A stretch of 63,648 nt of DNA, taken from an uncultured Chitinophagaceae bacterium. GTDB lineage: Bacteria > Bacteroidota > Bacteroidia > Chitinophagales > Chitinophagaceae. How positions within the stretch are numbered: position 1 is the stretch's first letter; each line of letters begins with the position of its first letter. Under the pieces are notes generated by a model. It ran no database searches and was not told where the DNA came from. It was given only the letters and a program-made list of their open reading frames with translations. The stretch spans positions 1 to 63,648 of the forward strand of contig CAIKTE010000062.1 of the NCBI GenBank assembly GCA_903830285.1. The letters run 5' to 3'. The position numbers and the translations under genes are program-made. Shown one piece after another: positions 1 to 8,665 of the stretch.

Positions 1-58
1 CAATCTTTAACTCCGTTGGATAAATGGGAGGACGGCCCTCTTTCTTCGTTGAACTCAT
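1..58 (-). CDS. N-terminal fragment of a transposase orfA-like protein
   Basis: Reading the minus strand from the ATG at 58-56 gives about 19 residues (MSSTKKEGRPPIYPTELKI) before the window ends. A basic start followed by R-P-x-x-Y-x-x-E-(F/L)-K is how many IS3-family OrfA (helix-turn-helix) proteins begin. Nothing downstream is visible, so the family call rests on this short stretch and on the IS-like upstream end. It could also be another small DNA-binding protein. Confidence 0.4.
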   Translation of the reverse strand, partial: MSSTKKEGRPPIYPTELKI

Positions 59-117
59 AAGTTTTACAATTTACTTAGTTACTCCCCATTTATGTAAAGC
101 TTATTTAGTGTAGGACA
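1..117 (-). mobile_element. End of an IS3-like insertion sequence (truncated by window edge)
   Basis: The left edge holds the 5' end of a minus-strand transposase-like reading frame (1-58). It is preceded by about 59 bp of AT-rich leader that could end at a TGTCCTACAC tip (reading the minus strand from position 117). A TG...CA terminus and a short leader before orfA are usual for IS3-family elements. The other end lies outside the window, so neither the terminal inverted repeat nor a target duplication can be checked. The boundary is an inference. Confidence 0.45.
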
Positions 118-181
118 CCCGAATTAAGCAAGAAAAGAATCATTATTCTCTTCGCAAACAGGTTTTTACTAATTTCATAGC

Positions 182-1354
182 ATGAAGATCACACCCCTAA
201 TTGCTTGCATATTTATTTCATCATGCCTCTTTGCCCAAAATTCCTCACCTGCTTATTGGTTAGGAAAATCAACAGGAAAATTACCGGCACTCGCCTATGG
301 CTTGGGTGACGACAGATTAGGTGGCGCTAAAATGGGCTTTGTAGATACGAATATTATATTCAAGATCATTGACAGTACCAACGCCATGTATGAATTGCAG
401 CTTTCTAAAAATCATACCGCCTTTATTGAGAAGGCTTTTATTAAGAAAGATTCTACCATCAAAGAGAAACCATTCTATTTATCTAATTCGTGGAAAGTGC
501 AGGGGATGGATAGCAGCTTTGACATTTTATCCATCAATTTAGATGAAAGACTTCCGTATAAAAGCTGGATGGAAATAGACCCTTCAAAAATTGTCTTCGA
601 CATTTATGGTGTTCAAAGTAATACCAACTGGATCACACAATTATCCTCGGCAAAAGAAATAAGAAACGTTTTTTATAATCAGATAGAAGATGATGTTTTA
701 CGAGTAACCATCGAATTGCAACATCAGCAACATTGGGGTTATAGTGTTGCTTACAATAATAAAAACCTGGTAGTGAAAGTAAAGCGTCAACCGCAAATAT
801 TATTGTTGAAGAATTTGAAGATCGCGATTGATGCAGGACATGGTGGAACCAATACAGGGGCGAGTGGAATAAAAACAAATGCATCTGAAAAAATAATCAC
901 TTTAAAGTTTGCCAAAGAATTGGAAAAATTATTGCGTAAGCAAAAAGTGAATGTAGTGATGACAAGAAAGGTGGATACAACTTTTGATAATAAAGACAGG
1001 GTATTGTTTTTACAGCAGGAAAACCCTGATGTATTGATCAGTCTGCATTTAAATTCTTCTGCCAATGTATTGGTGAATGGAAGCAGTACTTATTATAAGC
1101 ATATTGGATTCCGTCCATTGACTGAAAATATATTAAAGCGGATGCTTGATATAAAGATGAATGAGTTTGGTAATGTGGGCAGTTTTAATTTCACTTTAAA
1201 TGCACCAACCGATTTTATAAATTGTTTATTAGAGATAGGATTTTTAAGTAATGAGGCTGATGAGAAAAGGATCCTCGACACTAAATTTCAGGCCGCAGTT
1301 GCAAGACAAATCATGAGCGGGTTGAATGATTGGTTGAAAGATGTAAAAAAATAA
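182..1354 (+). CDS. N-acetylmuramoyl-L-alanine amidase (Amidase_3), secreted
   Basis: This is a zinc-dependent amidase that cleaves the bond between MurNAc and the stem peptide of peptidoglycan. It has an N-terminal Sec signal (residues 1-19, ending SCLFAQ), then a region of about 190 residues with no recognised domain, then the Amidase_3 catalytic domain (about 210-388). Metal and catalytic residues are visible: DAGHGG near 217, a Glu in NASEK about 15 residues later, the His of SLHLNS near 287 and the Glu of LLEIGFLSN near 350. The 390-residue length fits periplasmic AmiC-like enzymes. It is monocistronic and ends at a shared terminator facing the S9 peptidase gene. Confidence 0.88.
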   Translation: MKITPLIACIFISSCLFAQNSSPAYWLGKSTGKLPALAYGLGDDRLGGAKMGFVDTNIIFKIIDSTNAMYELQLSKNHTAFIEKAFIKKDSTIKEKPFYLSNSWKVQGMDSSFDILSINLDERLPYKSWMEIDPSKIVFDIYGVQSNTNWITQLSSAKEIRNVFYNQIEDDVLRVTIELQHQQHWGYSVAYNNKNLVVKVKRQPQILLLKNLKIAIDAGHGGTNTGASGIKTNASEKIITLKFAKELEKLLRKQKVNVVMTRKVDTTFDNKDRVLFLQQENPDVLISLHLNSSANVLVNGSSTYYKHIGFRPLTENILKRMLDIKMNEFGNVGSFNFTLNAPTDFINCLLEIGFLSNEADEKRILDTKFQAAVARQIMSGLNDWLKDVKK

Positions 1355-1452
1355 ATGGGTGCGTTTTGATATGCAATTGAAGTGATTGAAACAAACTGAT
1401 TCCTTTAAAATGACGAAACAGTCGAAGCCATAGAATATTATTGTTGGTATAA

Positions 1453-1493
1453 AAATAAAAAAGCGACTTGTTATGTAGGTCGCTTTTTTATTT
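1453..1493. terminator. Bidirectional intrinsic terminator
   Basis: A perfect 15-bp stem (AAATAAAAAAGCGAC paired with GTCGCTTTTTTATTT) with an 11-nt loop lies between the converging amidase and S9 peptidase genes. Poly-A and poly-T flanks let it work for both strands. Confidence 0.88.
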
Positions 1494-1499
1494 GCAGAA

Positions 1500-3659
1500 T
1501 TATTTATTGATCCATCGTTCAAAGAATTCATAAGTACGCAGCATCTGATCGATACGCTGACGATTATTGCCGCTTCTTGTTAATTCATGTGTACCACCCG
1601 GATGACGAACATATTCAACAGGCCTACCCAACACTTTTAAACTTTTATACAGCATCTCACCCTGTATGGTTCCTGTTCTCAGATCATTCTCGCCATGAAA
1701 AATAATGTAGGGTGTTATTATGTTTTGAACATAATTGATAGGAGATTCTCTCTGCAAAATGGGTTTTGCTTTTTCTTCCCACGGATAGCCGCCGAAATAA
1801 TTGGGTACTAATCGCCATGCATTTCCCTCGCCAAAAAAAGTATTGAGATCATATACGCCGCGTTGTGAGCAGGCGGCTTTAAAACGATGATCATGTGCAA
1901 CGATCCAGCTTACCAGATAACCCGCATAAGAACCACCTGTTACAACCAGTTTGCTTGTATCGGCCCAGCCTTCTGCAACAGTTTTATCCAAAGCGGCAAA
2001 TACATCGCTTGTGGGCCCTGTTCCCCAATCGTTGATATTGCCCCGCAGAAAGTCTGCACCATAACCGCCGCTACCACGTGGATTACAATACACAACTCCA
2101 TATCCTTTTGCGCAGAAGTATTGAAACTCATGCCACATACTGCTTTCACCCGGCCCCCACATGGCAGATGGTCCGCCATGAATATTTAAAAGCAAAGGAT
2201 ATTTTTTACCTGCTTCATAATTGATGGGTTTCATCACCCAATATTCAACCACCATTCCTTTATTATTGGTGAAAGAATGTTTTTCAGGAGCAGATAATTG
2301 TTTTGTCTGTAACCAATCGTAATTAAAACTGCTGATACGTTTTGCATTTTTCATTTGAGCATCTGCAGCATACAATTCATAAGGATCGGATGCTTCTGTT
2401 TTTGCATACACAATAGTATTTGCTTTTATATCGAAGCTGTTTGCACCAAAATCATAGTCAGATAAGCGATCCACTTGTTTTGTGAACACATTGATCTTAT
2501 AAACAGGGGCACCGCCATTACTCTGGGCATTGGTATACAAATATTTCTCATCGGCGGTCCAGATCAAATTTCCTTTGTTCCTGTCTAAATTAATGGTGAT
2601 GATATCTTTTGCAGAGCCATTCAAAGGCATAATGTTTAAAACCGGAACATCTACAAAAGAAGTTTGACCTGATTGAAATGCCAGCCATTTACCGGATGGT
2701 GAAAGGGAAGGATTACTAAATCTTTTTCCTGCAGCGCCTAACAATAAATGAAGATTGTTTCCATCAGCATCAGCAATAAAAATTTCATTTTCCAAAGAAC
2801 GATCAGGATGTTCGGTTGAATCGATATCTCCCGAAATAATTAATTGTTTACCATCGGGAGTAAAATCAACAGATGCATATCTATAAAATCCATGTGTTAA
2901 TTCAGTGGTTGTTGCATTGGGTTGCGCATTTACAATAAAGAAATGAGTAAAGTTTATTTCTGCTGAAGTGGTTGACTCTTCCTGAAAATTCAATTTGTTT
3001 AAAACCTTTGCTTTTTTATCGGTCACATTATTTTCTAAATATGCTCTTATTTCTTCTATGTTGCCATCGGCATCGGCTTTGGCTTTTGATGCTTTTAGGT
3101 TCTCGTTGTTATCAAATCCTGGCTTTTCATATGGCCATTTAGGAATTTCTTTTTTAGGATTGAGAACAGAATCTTTCAACAGATCTTTTAAAGAGATATT
3201 GGATGAAAAAATGATTCTTTTACCATCAGCAGTCCATTTGGGTGTTCCTGCACCATATCTGAATTTTGTGAGCTGAACGGCTTCGCCGCCATCCAATGCC
3301 AATAAAAATATTTGTGGCTTACCATCAGCTGATCTTACAAAAGCCAATTGTTTCCCGTCAGGGCTCCAGGCAGCTTGTGATGAGCCTTCTTTGGTAGTGG
3401 TTAATTGTTTGGGTGATGAAGATCCGTCAGTTGGTACTAAATAGATCTGATTCACATATTTGAACTCGCCTTTATTTTCGGTATCCGTTTCAATCGAAGT
3501 AAGGGTGAAAACGGATTTGCTTCCATCATTGTTTAGTGCAACAGCGTTAATGGCTTTTACGTTCAACAGATCCGTCACTTTTATTTTTTCTTTTGCAGTT
3601 TGTGCCGAAAGAAAAAACACAAACAGGGTAGCAGCTAGAACAAGTACAATTTTCTTCAT
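1500..3659 (-). CDS. S9 family prolyl-oligopeptidase-type serine peptidase, secreted
   Basis: This 719-residue protein has the S9 layout: a signal peptide (MKKIVLVLAATLFVFFLSAQ), an N-terminal beta-propeller with WSPDGKQLAF and FTPDGKQLI type WD40-like (PD40) repeats, and a C-terminal alpha/beta-hydrolase domain. The triad is visible as Ser in GGSYAGY (near 571), Asp in ENDLRTG (near 656) and His in GGTHELT (near 689). It should cleave short peptides in the periplasm, like dipeptidyl or acylaminoacyl peptidases. An ATG seven codons upstream is possible, but the start at 3659 gives the clean signal peptide. The substrate cannot be told from sequence. Confidence 0.88.
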   Translation of the reverse strand: MKKIVLVLAATLFVFFLSAQTAKEKIKVTDLLNVKAINAVALNNDGSKSVFTLTSIETDTENKGEFKYVNQIYLVPTDGSSSPKQLTTTKEGSSQAAWSPDGKQLAFVRSADGKPQIFLLALDGGEAVQLTKFRYGAGTPKWTADGKRIIFSSNISLKDLLKDSVLNPKKEIPKWPYEKPGFDNNENLKASKAKADADGNIEEIRAYLENNVTDKKAKVLNKLNFQEESTTSAEINFTHFFIVNAQPNATTTELTHGFYRYASVDFTPDGKQLIISGDIDSTEHPDRSLENEIFIADADGNNLHLLLGAAGKRFSNPSLSPSGKWLAFQSGQTSFVDVPVLNIMPLNGSAKDIITINLDRNKGNLIWTADEKYLYTNAQSNGGAPVYKINVFTKQVDRLSDYDFGANSFDIKANTIVYAKTEASDPYELYAADAQMKNAKRISSFNYDWLQTKQLSAPEKHSFTNNKGMVVEYWVMKPINYEAGKKYPLLLNIHGGPSAMWGPGESSMWHEFQYFCAKGYGVVYCNPRGSGGYGADFLRGNINDWGTGPTSDVFAALDKTVAEGWADTSKLVVTGGSYAGYLVSWIVAHDHRFKAACSQRGVYDLNTFFGEGNAWRLVPNYFGGYPWEEKAKPILQRESPINYVQNIITPYIIFHGENDLRTGTIQGEMLYKSLKVLGRPVEYVRHPGGTHELTRSGNNRQRIDQMLRTYEFFERWINK

Positions 3660-3774
3660 GGTGTTTAATTGAACACTCAAAATACAAATTCCCTATTTAC
3701 GAAATGAATAAAATGATGAATGAAAAATAAATGAGCAGTGCCTGTTTTGTATTTTTAATGCCTAAAACTTTTTT

Positions 3775-4122
3775 ATGAGCGAATTGATTCAAGAATTCAA
3801 TGATTACAGGGTCAAAATGAATGAAGTGATATTGAGTAAAGACAATCTGGTAATGAAAAGATTGTGGAACTTAGATACGAATACTTATGAGGACGGTGCC
3901 TTGGATAAAAAAACAAAGGAAATGCTGGGGCTGGTTGCCAGTATGGTGCTTCGTTGTGATGATTGTATTAAATATCATCTGGGTAAAAGCCATGAATTAG
4001 GCATCAATACAGAGCAGATGTACGAAATTTTTGCAGTGGCTAATATTGTGGGCGGAACCATTGTAATACCGCATACCAGAAGGGCGGCTGAATATTGGGA
4101 AGAATTAATAAAAGCCCAATAA
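3775..4122 (+). CDS. Carboxymuconolactone decarboxylase / AhpD-like protein
   Basis: This small 115-residue all-helical protein belongs to the CMD/AhpD family. The redox pair is visible as RCDDCIKYH (Cys near 61 and 64), followed by the usual HxxxxxELGI spacing. With CxxC and the downstream His it is more likely an AhpD-type peroxidase or disulfide reductase than a true gamma-carboxymuconolactone decarboxylase. It lies 59 bp before korB on the same strand, but a promoter-like sequence sits in the gap, so joint transcription is uncertain. Confidence 0.8.
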   Translation: MSELIQEFNDYRVKMNEVILSKDNLVMKRLWNLDTNTYEDGALDKKTKEMLGLVASMVLRCDDCIKYHLGKSHELGINTEQMYEIFAVANIVGGTIVIPHTRRAAEYWEELIKAQ

Positions 4123-4133
4123 TCCAAGATTTC

Positions 4134-4164
4134 TTGCTGGTTGACGTTTAAACAAATAAATTTG
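4134..4164 (+). promoter_or_regulatory. Bacteroidota-type promoter of korB
   Basis: TTG (4134-4136), a 20-nt spacer, then TAAATTTG (4157-4164) match the -33/-7 pattern of the phylum. The gene starts 18 nt downstream. It was found by eye only. Confidence 0.5.
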
Positions 4165-4181
4165 CAGGAATATATCCAATT

Positions 4182-5213
4182 ATGAGTGAAACATTGATTG
4201 CGCCAACCCTCACTGCCAAAGACTTCGCCACCGATCAGGAAGTTCGTTGGTGCCCGGGCTGTGGTGATTACTCCATTCTAGCACAAGTGCAGAAAGTAAT
4301 GCCCACATTAGGTATTCCTAAAGAGAACGTAGTAGTTATTTCCGGTATCGGCTGCAGTAGCCGTTTTCCGTATTATATGAATACTTTCGGAATGCATTCT
4401 ATTCATGGACGTGCAACTGCTGTTGCCAGCGGTTTAAAAGCAGCCAGGCCTGAATTGAGTGTTTGGATAGTTAGTGGTGACGGGGATAGTTTAAGCATTG
4501 GAGGTAATCATACGATCCATTTGCTTCGCAGAAACTTTGACGTGAACATGCTGGTGTTCAATAACCAGATCTACGGTTTAACAAAGGGTCAATATTCTCC
4601 TACTTCAGAAGAACATAAAGTTACCAAGACCTCACCATATGGAAGTATCGATCATCCGTTCAATCCATTAGCATTGGCAATGGGCGCAGATGCAACTTTT
4701 GTTGCACGCAGTATGGACAGAGATCCAAAGCATTTACAGCAAACATTAATTCGCGCCAACGCACATAAGGGATCTTCATTTGTCGAGATCTATCAGAACT
4801 GTAATATTTTTAATGATGGTGCTTTTGAGATCTTTACAGAGAAAGCAACAAAACAAGAAGAAATATTATTCCTCGAAAATGGCAAACCATTGATATTTGG
4901 CGCCAATCAAGATAAAGGGATCAAACTGGACGGATTTACACCTGTTGTTGTTGAATTAGGCAATGGTATTACAGCTGATGATCTCTGGATACATGATGAT
5001 AAAGATTTTTATAAAGCACAGATCTTGGTAAGAATGTTTGATGACCCGAGAAAAGCAAGCCATTTACCAAGACCATTCGGTGTATTCTACGAAACCGAAA
5101 GACCTTGTTATGAAGAAGTGATGGCTTTGCAGATCGAAGAAGTGATCACAGCCAAGGGGAAAGGAAATCTTGATAAATTACTTCGAGGAAACGAGGTTTG
5201 GGAAATCATATAA
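4182..5213 (+). CDS. korB: 2-oxoacid:ferredoxin oxidoreductase, beta subunit
   Basis: This is the thiamine-diphosphate-binding beta subunit of a 2-oxoacid (probably 2-oxoglutarate) oxidoreductase, which makes acyl-CoA, CO2 and reduced ferredoxin. The family N-terminus CPGCGDYSIL (Cys 24 and 27) is present. So are the ISGIGCSSR and HGRATAVASGLK segments and the TPP/Mg motif GDGDSLSIGGNH near 99 with NNQIYGLTKGQ after it. The length of 343 residues is normal. The odd point is the missing partner: the alpha/gamma subunit gene (korA) is usually directly upstream, but here the upstream genes are an AhpD-like protein and a divergent peptidase. Confidence 0.9.
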   Translation: MSETLIAPTLTAKDFATDQEVRWCPGCGDYSILAQVQKVMPTLGIPKENVVVISGIGCSSRFPYYMNTFGMHSIHGRATAVASGLKAARPELSVWIVSGDGDSLSIGGNHTIHLLRRNFDVNMLVFNNQIYGLTKGQYSPTSEEHKVTKTSPYGSIDHPFNPLALAMGADATFVARSMDRDPKHLQQTLIRANAHKGSSFVEIYQNCNIFNDGAFEIFTEKATKQEEILFLENGKPLIFGANQDKGIKLDGFTPVVVELGNGITADDLWIHDDKDFYKAQILVRMFDDPRKASHLPRPFGVFYETERPCYEEVMALQIEEVITAKGKGNLDKLLRGNEVWEII

Positions 5214-5235
5214 AATAGTTAAAATATTATTGTAG

Positions 5236-5270
5236 AATGCCATTCTGTTCATCAGGATGGCATTTTTATT
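5236..5270 (+). terminator. Intrinsic terminator after korB
   Basis: AATGCCATtCTG and CAGgATGGCATT form a stem with one internal mismatch and a short loop. TTTTATT follows. It lies 22 nt after the korB stop. Confidence 0.8.
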
Positions 5271-5403
5271 AGAAATAGGCTTACAAAAGACTGTAAAATT
5301 AAAAATATGGGTGTTTTTCCCGTTGTTTAGTAATTATAGTCCTACTACATTTACAAAGTTGTTCGAAATAAATCCATATTCTAAACCTCTAAATTCCTAA
5401 AGG

Positions 5404-5982
5404 ATGAAAATTAGGAAATCGACTCTAACAACGTTTATTATTTTATTAGGCTCTTGCCTGTTCGTTCTTTCCTGTTCTAAAACAGAAAGTGAATCAATTC
5501 AACAAGGATCTTTACATACTATTAGCTTAACCTCTCCTCAAGGGTATCAGATTGCAGCTTCAACAGAAGAATTAAAAAATGAAATAGTAAACCACTTTGC
5601 AGAATTTAAGTCAACGGAAAATAGTCAACCCCCAAATATTACTTTAACAAATATTACATATTATAAAGTAACAGTAGGAGTTTGTGCATTGGTTTCATTC
5701 ATAAAGGATGGTAAAATTTCAAATATTCTTATTGGCAAAGGGAAATTGCCCACATTGACTGGCAATATAAACGGACATATGCAGACTAGCAACAGCAATT
5801 CCAGAGCTACAGTAATGATGTTACCGACAGACGAGAACTGTGTGTCTTATTCAGCAAATTGTAGCGGAACTGATTGCTGTACAGTTATCGGAACTATGCA
5901 AACCAATGGAATAATCCCATTTACAAGTTCGAATACAGGTAGCATATTAAATAACAGAACAAAAAACATTTCCATGCCTTAA
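5404..5982 (+). CDS. Hypothetical lipoprotein with Cys-rich C-terminal part
   Basis: I do not recognise the family. The 192-residue protein starts with a lipoprotein signal whose lipobox is LFVLSC, with Cys 24 as the probable lipidated residue. The mature part is Ser/Thr/Asn-rich. Near residues 147-160 it has a cluster of four Cys (CVSY, CSGTDCC) that could bind a metal or form disulfides. It stands alone between korB and the YrdC-type gene. No operon partner suggests a role. Confidence 0.6.
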   Translation: MKIRKSTLTTFIILLGSCLFVLSCSKTESESIQQGSLHTISLTSPQGYQIAASTEELKNEIVNHFAEFKSTENSQPPNITLTNITYYKVTVGVCALVSFIKDGKISNILIGKGKLPTLTGNINGHMQTSNSNSRATVMMLPTDENCVSYSANCSGTDCCTVIGTMQTNGIIPFTSSNTGSILNNRTKNISMP

Positions 5983-6135
5983 ATAATTAAAACTTCTCAG
6001 GTGTTTTGGTTTTATTCATTTTGGGGGTTATATATGCAAATAACGGCGGTTTTCTAATCGCTGTTTTTAAAAGACAAATGAAAATAAACATATTCAACGA
6101 GGGGGTTTTTGCTTTTGTCTAAAAGCAAACACAAA

Positions 6136-6165
6136 CGGCAGCCAATTGGCTGCCGTATCTTTTAT
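6136..6165 (+). terminator. Perfect 20-bp palindrome, probable terminator
   Basis: CGGCAGCCAATTGGCTGCCG (6136-6155) is fully self-complementary and is followed by TATCTTTT. It can end transcription of the lipoprotein gene. A weaker hairpin (GCTTTTgtctAAAAGC) lies directly before it at 6111-6126. Confidence 0.65.
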
Positions 6166-6205
6166 AATAAATGAATATTTCTTATTTCGTATTTTGTACC
6201 TGATT

Positions 6206-6814
6206 ATGTTACTGCAAGTTCATCCTGACAACCCCAATCCACGCCATATCAAAACAATCATTGAATGTTTAAAAGATGGAGGGGTGATCATTTATCCAAC
6301 AGATACGATCTATGGTTTGGGCTGCGATATCTTTCATACAAAAGCAATTGAAAGGATTTCTCGGATCAAGAATACAGATTATCGTAAATCACAACTCAGT
6401 TTTATTTGTTATGATCTGAGTGATCTGAGTAAGTATACTAAGAGTATCTCAACACCGCTATACCGAATGCTGAAAAGCCATTTACCCGGTCCTTATACTT
6501 TTATTTTGCCTGCCAGTAAAGAAGTGCCGCGTTTATTGCAAAGTAAAAAAAGTACGATCGGCTTACGTGTTCCTTCCAATAATATCGCAAGAGTCATTCT
6601 GCAAGAATTGGGTCATCCTATTTTAAGTGCCAGTATGCCGGGCGAAATGGTAGAGGAATATACTGACCCGGAACTGATCTATGAAAACTTTGAAAATCTG
6701 GTTGATATTGTTGTGGATGGCGGCATTGGTGGAATGATCCCCTCCACAGTGATCGATTGTACAAAGGATGAATATGAAGTGATAAGACAAGGTGCAGGGG
6801 AATGGTCAGAATAA
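6206..6814 (+). CDS. Sua5/YciO/YrdC family protein (threonylcarbamoyl-AMP synthase type)
   Basis: This 202-residue YrdC-domain protein makes threonylcarbamoyl-AMP for the t6A37 tRNA modification if it is a true TsaC/Sua5, or is a YciO-like paralogue. Visible signatures are GGVIIYPTDTIYGLGCD near 30-46, KSQLSFICYDLSDL, PGPYTFILPAS, and IGLRVPSNNIAR followed by PILSASM. The ATG at 6206 was chosen because an upstream in-frame TTG lies inside the terminator-like palindrome. It converges on rnhB and overlaps its end by 9 bp. Confidence 0.85.
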   Translation: MLLQVHPDNPNPRHIKTIIECLKDGGVIIYPTDTIYGLGCDIFHTKAIERISRIKNTDYRKSQLSFICYDLSDLSKYTKSISTPLYRMLKSHLPGPYTFILPASKEVPRLLQSKKSTIGLRVPSNNIARVILQELGHPILSASMPGEMVEEYTDPELIYENFENLVDIVVDGGIGGMIPSTVIDCTKDEYEVIRQGAGEWSE

Positions 6815-7408
6815 TTTTATTTCATCGGGTAAAATATTAAAACTCTTTCTGTGATACTTGCATAATCCAAAATCCTGAATGGCTTTACGATGTTCGGCAG
6901 TACCATAACCCTTATTTTTTTGCCAGTTATATTGCGGGAATTCTTTGTGCAGGTTTTTCATCCAATCATCACGATACGTTTTTGCAAGAATACTTGCTGC
7001 TGCAATACTGGCATAAGTAGCATCTCCTTTTATGATGCATTGATGGTTTATTTTCTTATACGCTGTAAAACGATTTCCGTCGATCAATAAAAATTGGGGT
7101 TTGATCTTTAATTGATCGATGGCCAGATGCATGGCTTTGAATGAGGCTTTTAAAATATTGATTTGATCTATTTCACTATGCGAAATCATTCCAACACCAA
7201 ATGCTATTGCATTTTCTTTGATCACTTCTCTTAATTCATTCCGCTGCTGTTCTTTTACCTGTTTACTGTCATTCAATAAGGGGTGAAAAAAATCTTTCGG
7301 CAAAATAACTGCAGCTGCAAATACTGGTCCTGCATAACAACCGCGGCCGGCTTCATCGCAACCAGCTTCTAGGAACTCGGTTTGAAAATATGCTTTTAGT
7401 GATGCCAT
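6806..7408 (-). CDS. rnhB: Ribonuclease HII
   Basis: This enzyme removes ribonucleotides and RNA primers from RNA:DNA hybrids. The 200-residue protein shows the acidic active site: Asp-Glu in AGCDEAGRGCYAGPV near the N-terminus, the DSKQVKE block, Asp in LLIDGNRF and Asp in KGDATYASIAAASILAK. The length is usual for the family. It is transcribed alone and its stop codon overlaps the 3' end of the YrdC-type gene by 9 bp, so no terminator fits between the two. Confidence 0.95.
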   Translation of the reverse strand: MASLKAYFQTEFLEAGCDEAGRGCYAGPVFAAAVILPKDFFHPLLNDSKQVKEQQRNELREVIKENAIAFGVGMISHSEIDQINILKASFKAMHLAIDQLKIKPQFLLIDGNRFTAYKKINHQCIIKGDATYASIAAASILAKTYRDDWMKNLHKEFPQYNWQKNKGYGTAEHRKAIQDFGLCKYHRKSFNILPDEIKLF

Positions 7409-7517
7409 CTATTCAACAAATATCGTGATGCGAAAACAGATCTACTATTCTTTTATCAAAAAATAGTAAACAGAATTCTTGAGCCAATACCTTTGCGGCG
7501 GATTCAAATAACTGACT

Positions 7518-8564
7518 ATGACGAAAGAGCGTTCCACAAGAATGGTTGCCAACTGGATATTTATAGGTCTAGCAATGCTTATCGTTCAGGTATTGCTGGG
7601 AGGCATAACGCGATTAACAGGGTCGGGCTTATCCATCACTGAATGGAAACCTATTTTAGGAACATTGCCTCCACTAAATGAATTGCAATGGCAACAGTCA
7701 TTTGAACAATATCAGCAGATCGCTCAGTATAAATATCTCAACCATCATTTTACAATTGGGGATTTTAAATTTATTTTTTTCTGGGAATGGTTTCATCGTC
7801 TGTGGGCGAGACTGATCAGTATTGTGTTCCTGATCCCGTTTATTTATTTTATTGTAAAGAAGTATTTTAAGGATTGGATGATCATGCCCTTAGTTATTTT
7901 ATTCATACTTGGGGGAATGCAGGGGGCCATTGGATGGATCATGGTAAAAAGTGGGCTGAATGATGAGAACCTCTATGTGAATCATATACGACTGGCTATA
8001 CATTTTGTTTCAGCAATGGTTTTGATCTGTTATGCCTTGATATTTGGATTAAAATTGATTATTCCGCAAAATGATTTTATTGTCGCTCCCGGATTAAAAA
8101 AATACACAGTTGCCATTATTATTGCTGTTACTGTGCAATTGTTCTATGGCGCATTTATGGCAGGAATGAAAGGAGCTATTGCTGCACCCACCTGGCCGGA
8201 CATCAACGGCATGATAGTTCCCAAAGAAATGTTTAGTGATAATCTCAGTACTGATCTTTTTTTCAATATCATCAATATTCATTTTATACACCGCAGCTTG
8301 GCGTATATCATTTTTGTTTTGATATTGATATGGTGGTTCAAAGCAAAAAAACAGAATACTGTTTCATTCAACAAAGCAAAACACTGGCCATTAATATTTG
8401 TATTTATTCAAATAGTACTTGGCATTCTTACTTTGTTGAACAGCCCGAATATTGTGTTGGGGCATTTCAGGATATTTGAATGGCTGGCACAATTGCATCA
8501 GTTAACAGGGATGCTCTTATTGCTATCGTTAATGTCGGTTTTTTATTTACTAAAGTCTAAATAA
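7518..8564 (+). CDS. ctaA: Heme A synthase (CtaA/COX15)
   Basis: This integral membrane enzyme oxidises the C8 methyl of heme O to a formyl group, giving heme A for aa3-type cytochrome oxidases. It shows the eight-helix, two-repeat layout of CtaA. The LLGGITRLTGSGLSITEWKP block follows helix 1. Heme-ligand histidines appear in WEWFHRLWAR, RLAIHF, IHRSLAY and LAQLHQLTG. The length of 348 residues fits. Its presence implies aerobic respiration with a heme A oxidase. The oxidase and ctaB genes are not in this window. Confidence 0.93.
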   Translation: MTKERSTRMVANWIFIGLAMLIVQVLLGGITRLTGSGLSITEWKPILGTLPPLNELQWQQSFEQYQQIAQYKYLNHHFTIGDFKFIFFWEWFHRLWARLISIVFLIPFIYFIVKKYFKDWMIMPLVILFILGGMQGAIGWIMVKSGLNDENLYVNHIRLAIHFVSAMVLICYALIFGLKLIIPQNDFIVAPGLKKYTVAIIIAVTVQLFYGAFMAGMKGAIAAPTWPDINGMIVPKEMFSDNLSTDLFFNIINIHFIHRSLAYIIFVLILIWWFKAKKQNTVSFNKAKHWPLIFVFIQIVLGILTLLNSPNIVLGHFRIFEWLAQLHQLTGMLLLLSLMSVFYLLKSK

Positions 8565-8665
8565 TGACTGGCTGCTATTTGTAAAACGTTGAATTGATTG
8601 CATGCAAAAATATTGCTGGAAAAAACTAAAGTCGATATCATGAATCGATCATCTGTATTCAAATG

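Noticed and set aside
787-1065. Overlapping minus-strand open frames inside the amidase gene and similar shadows elsewhere
   Set aside because: They have no recognisable domains and no promoters, and they lie opposite well-conserved genes, so they are treated as chance open frames.
6146-6205. Upstream TTG start of the YrdC-type gene
   Set aside because: It lies inside the terminator-like palindrome, and the family alignment begins after the ATG at 6206.
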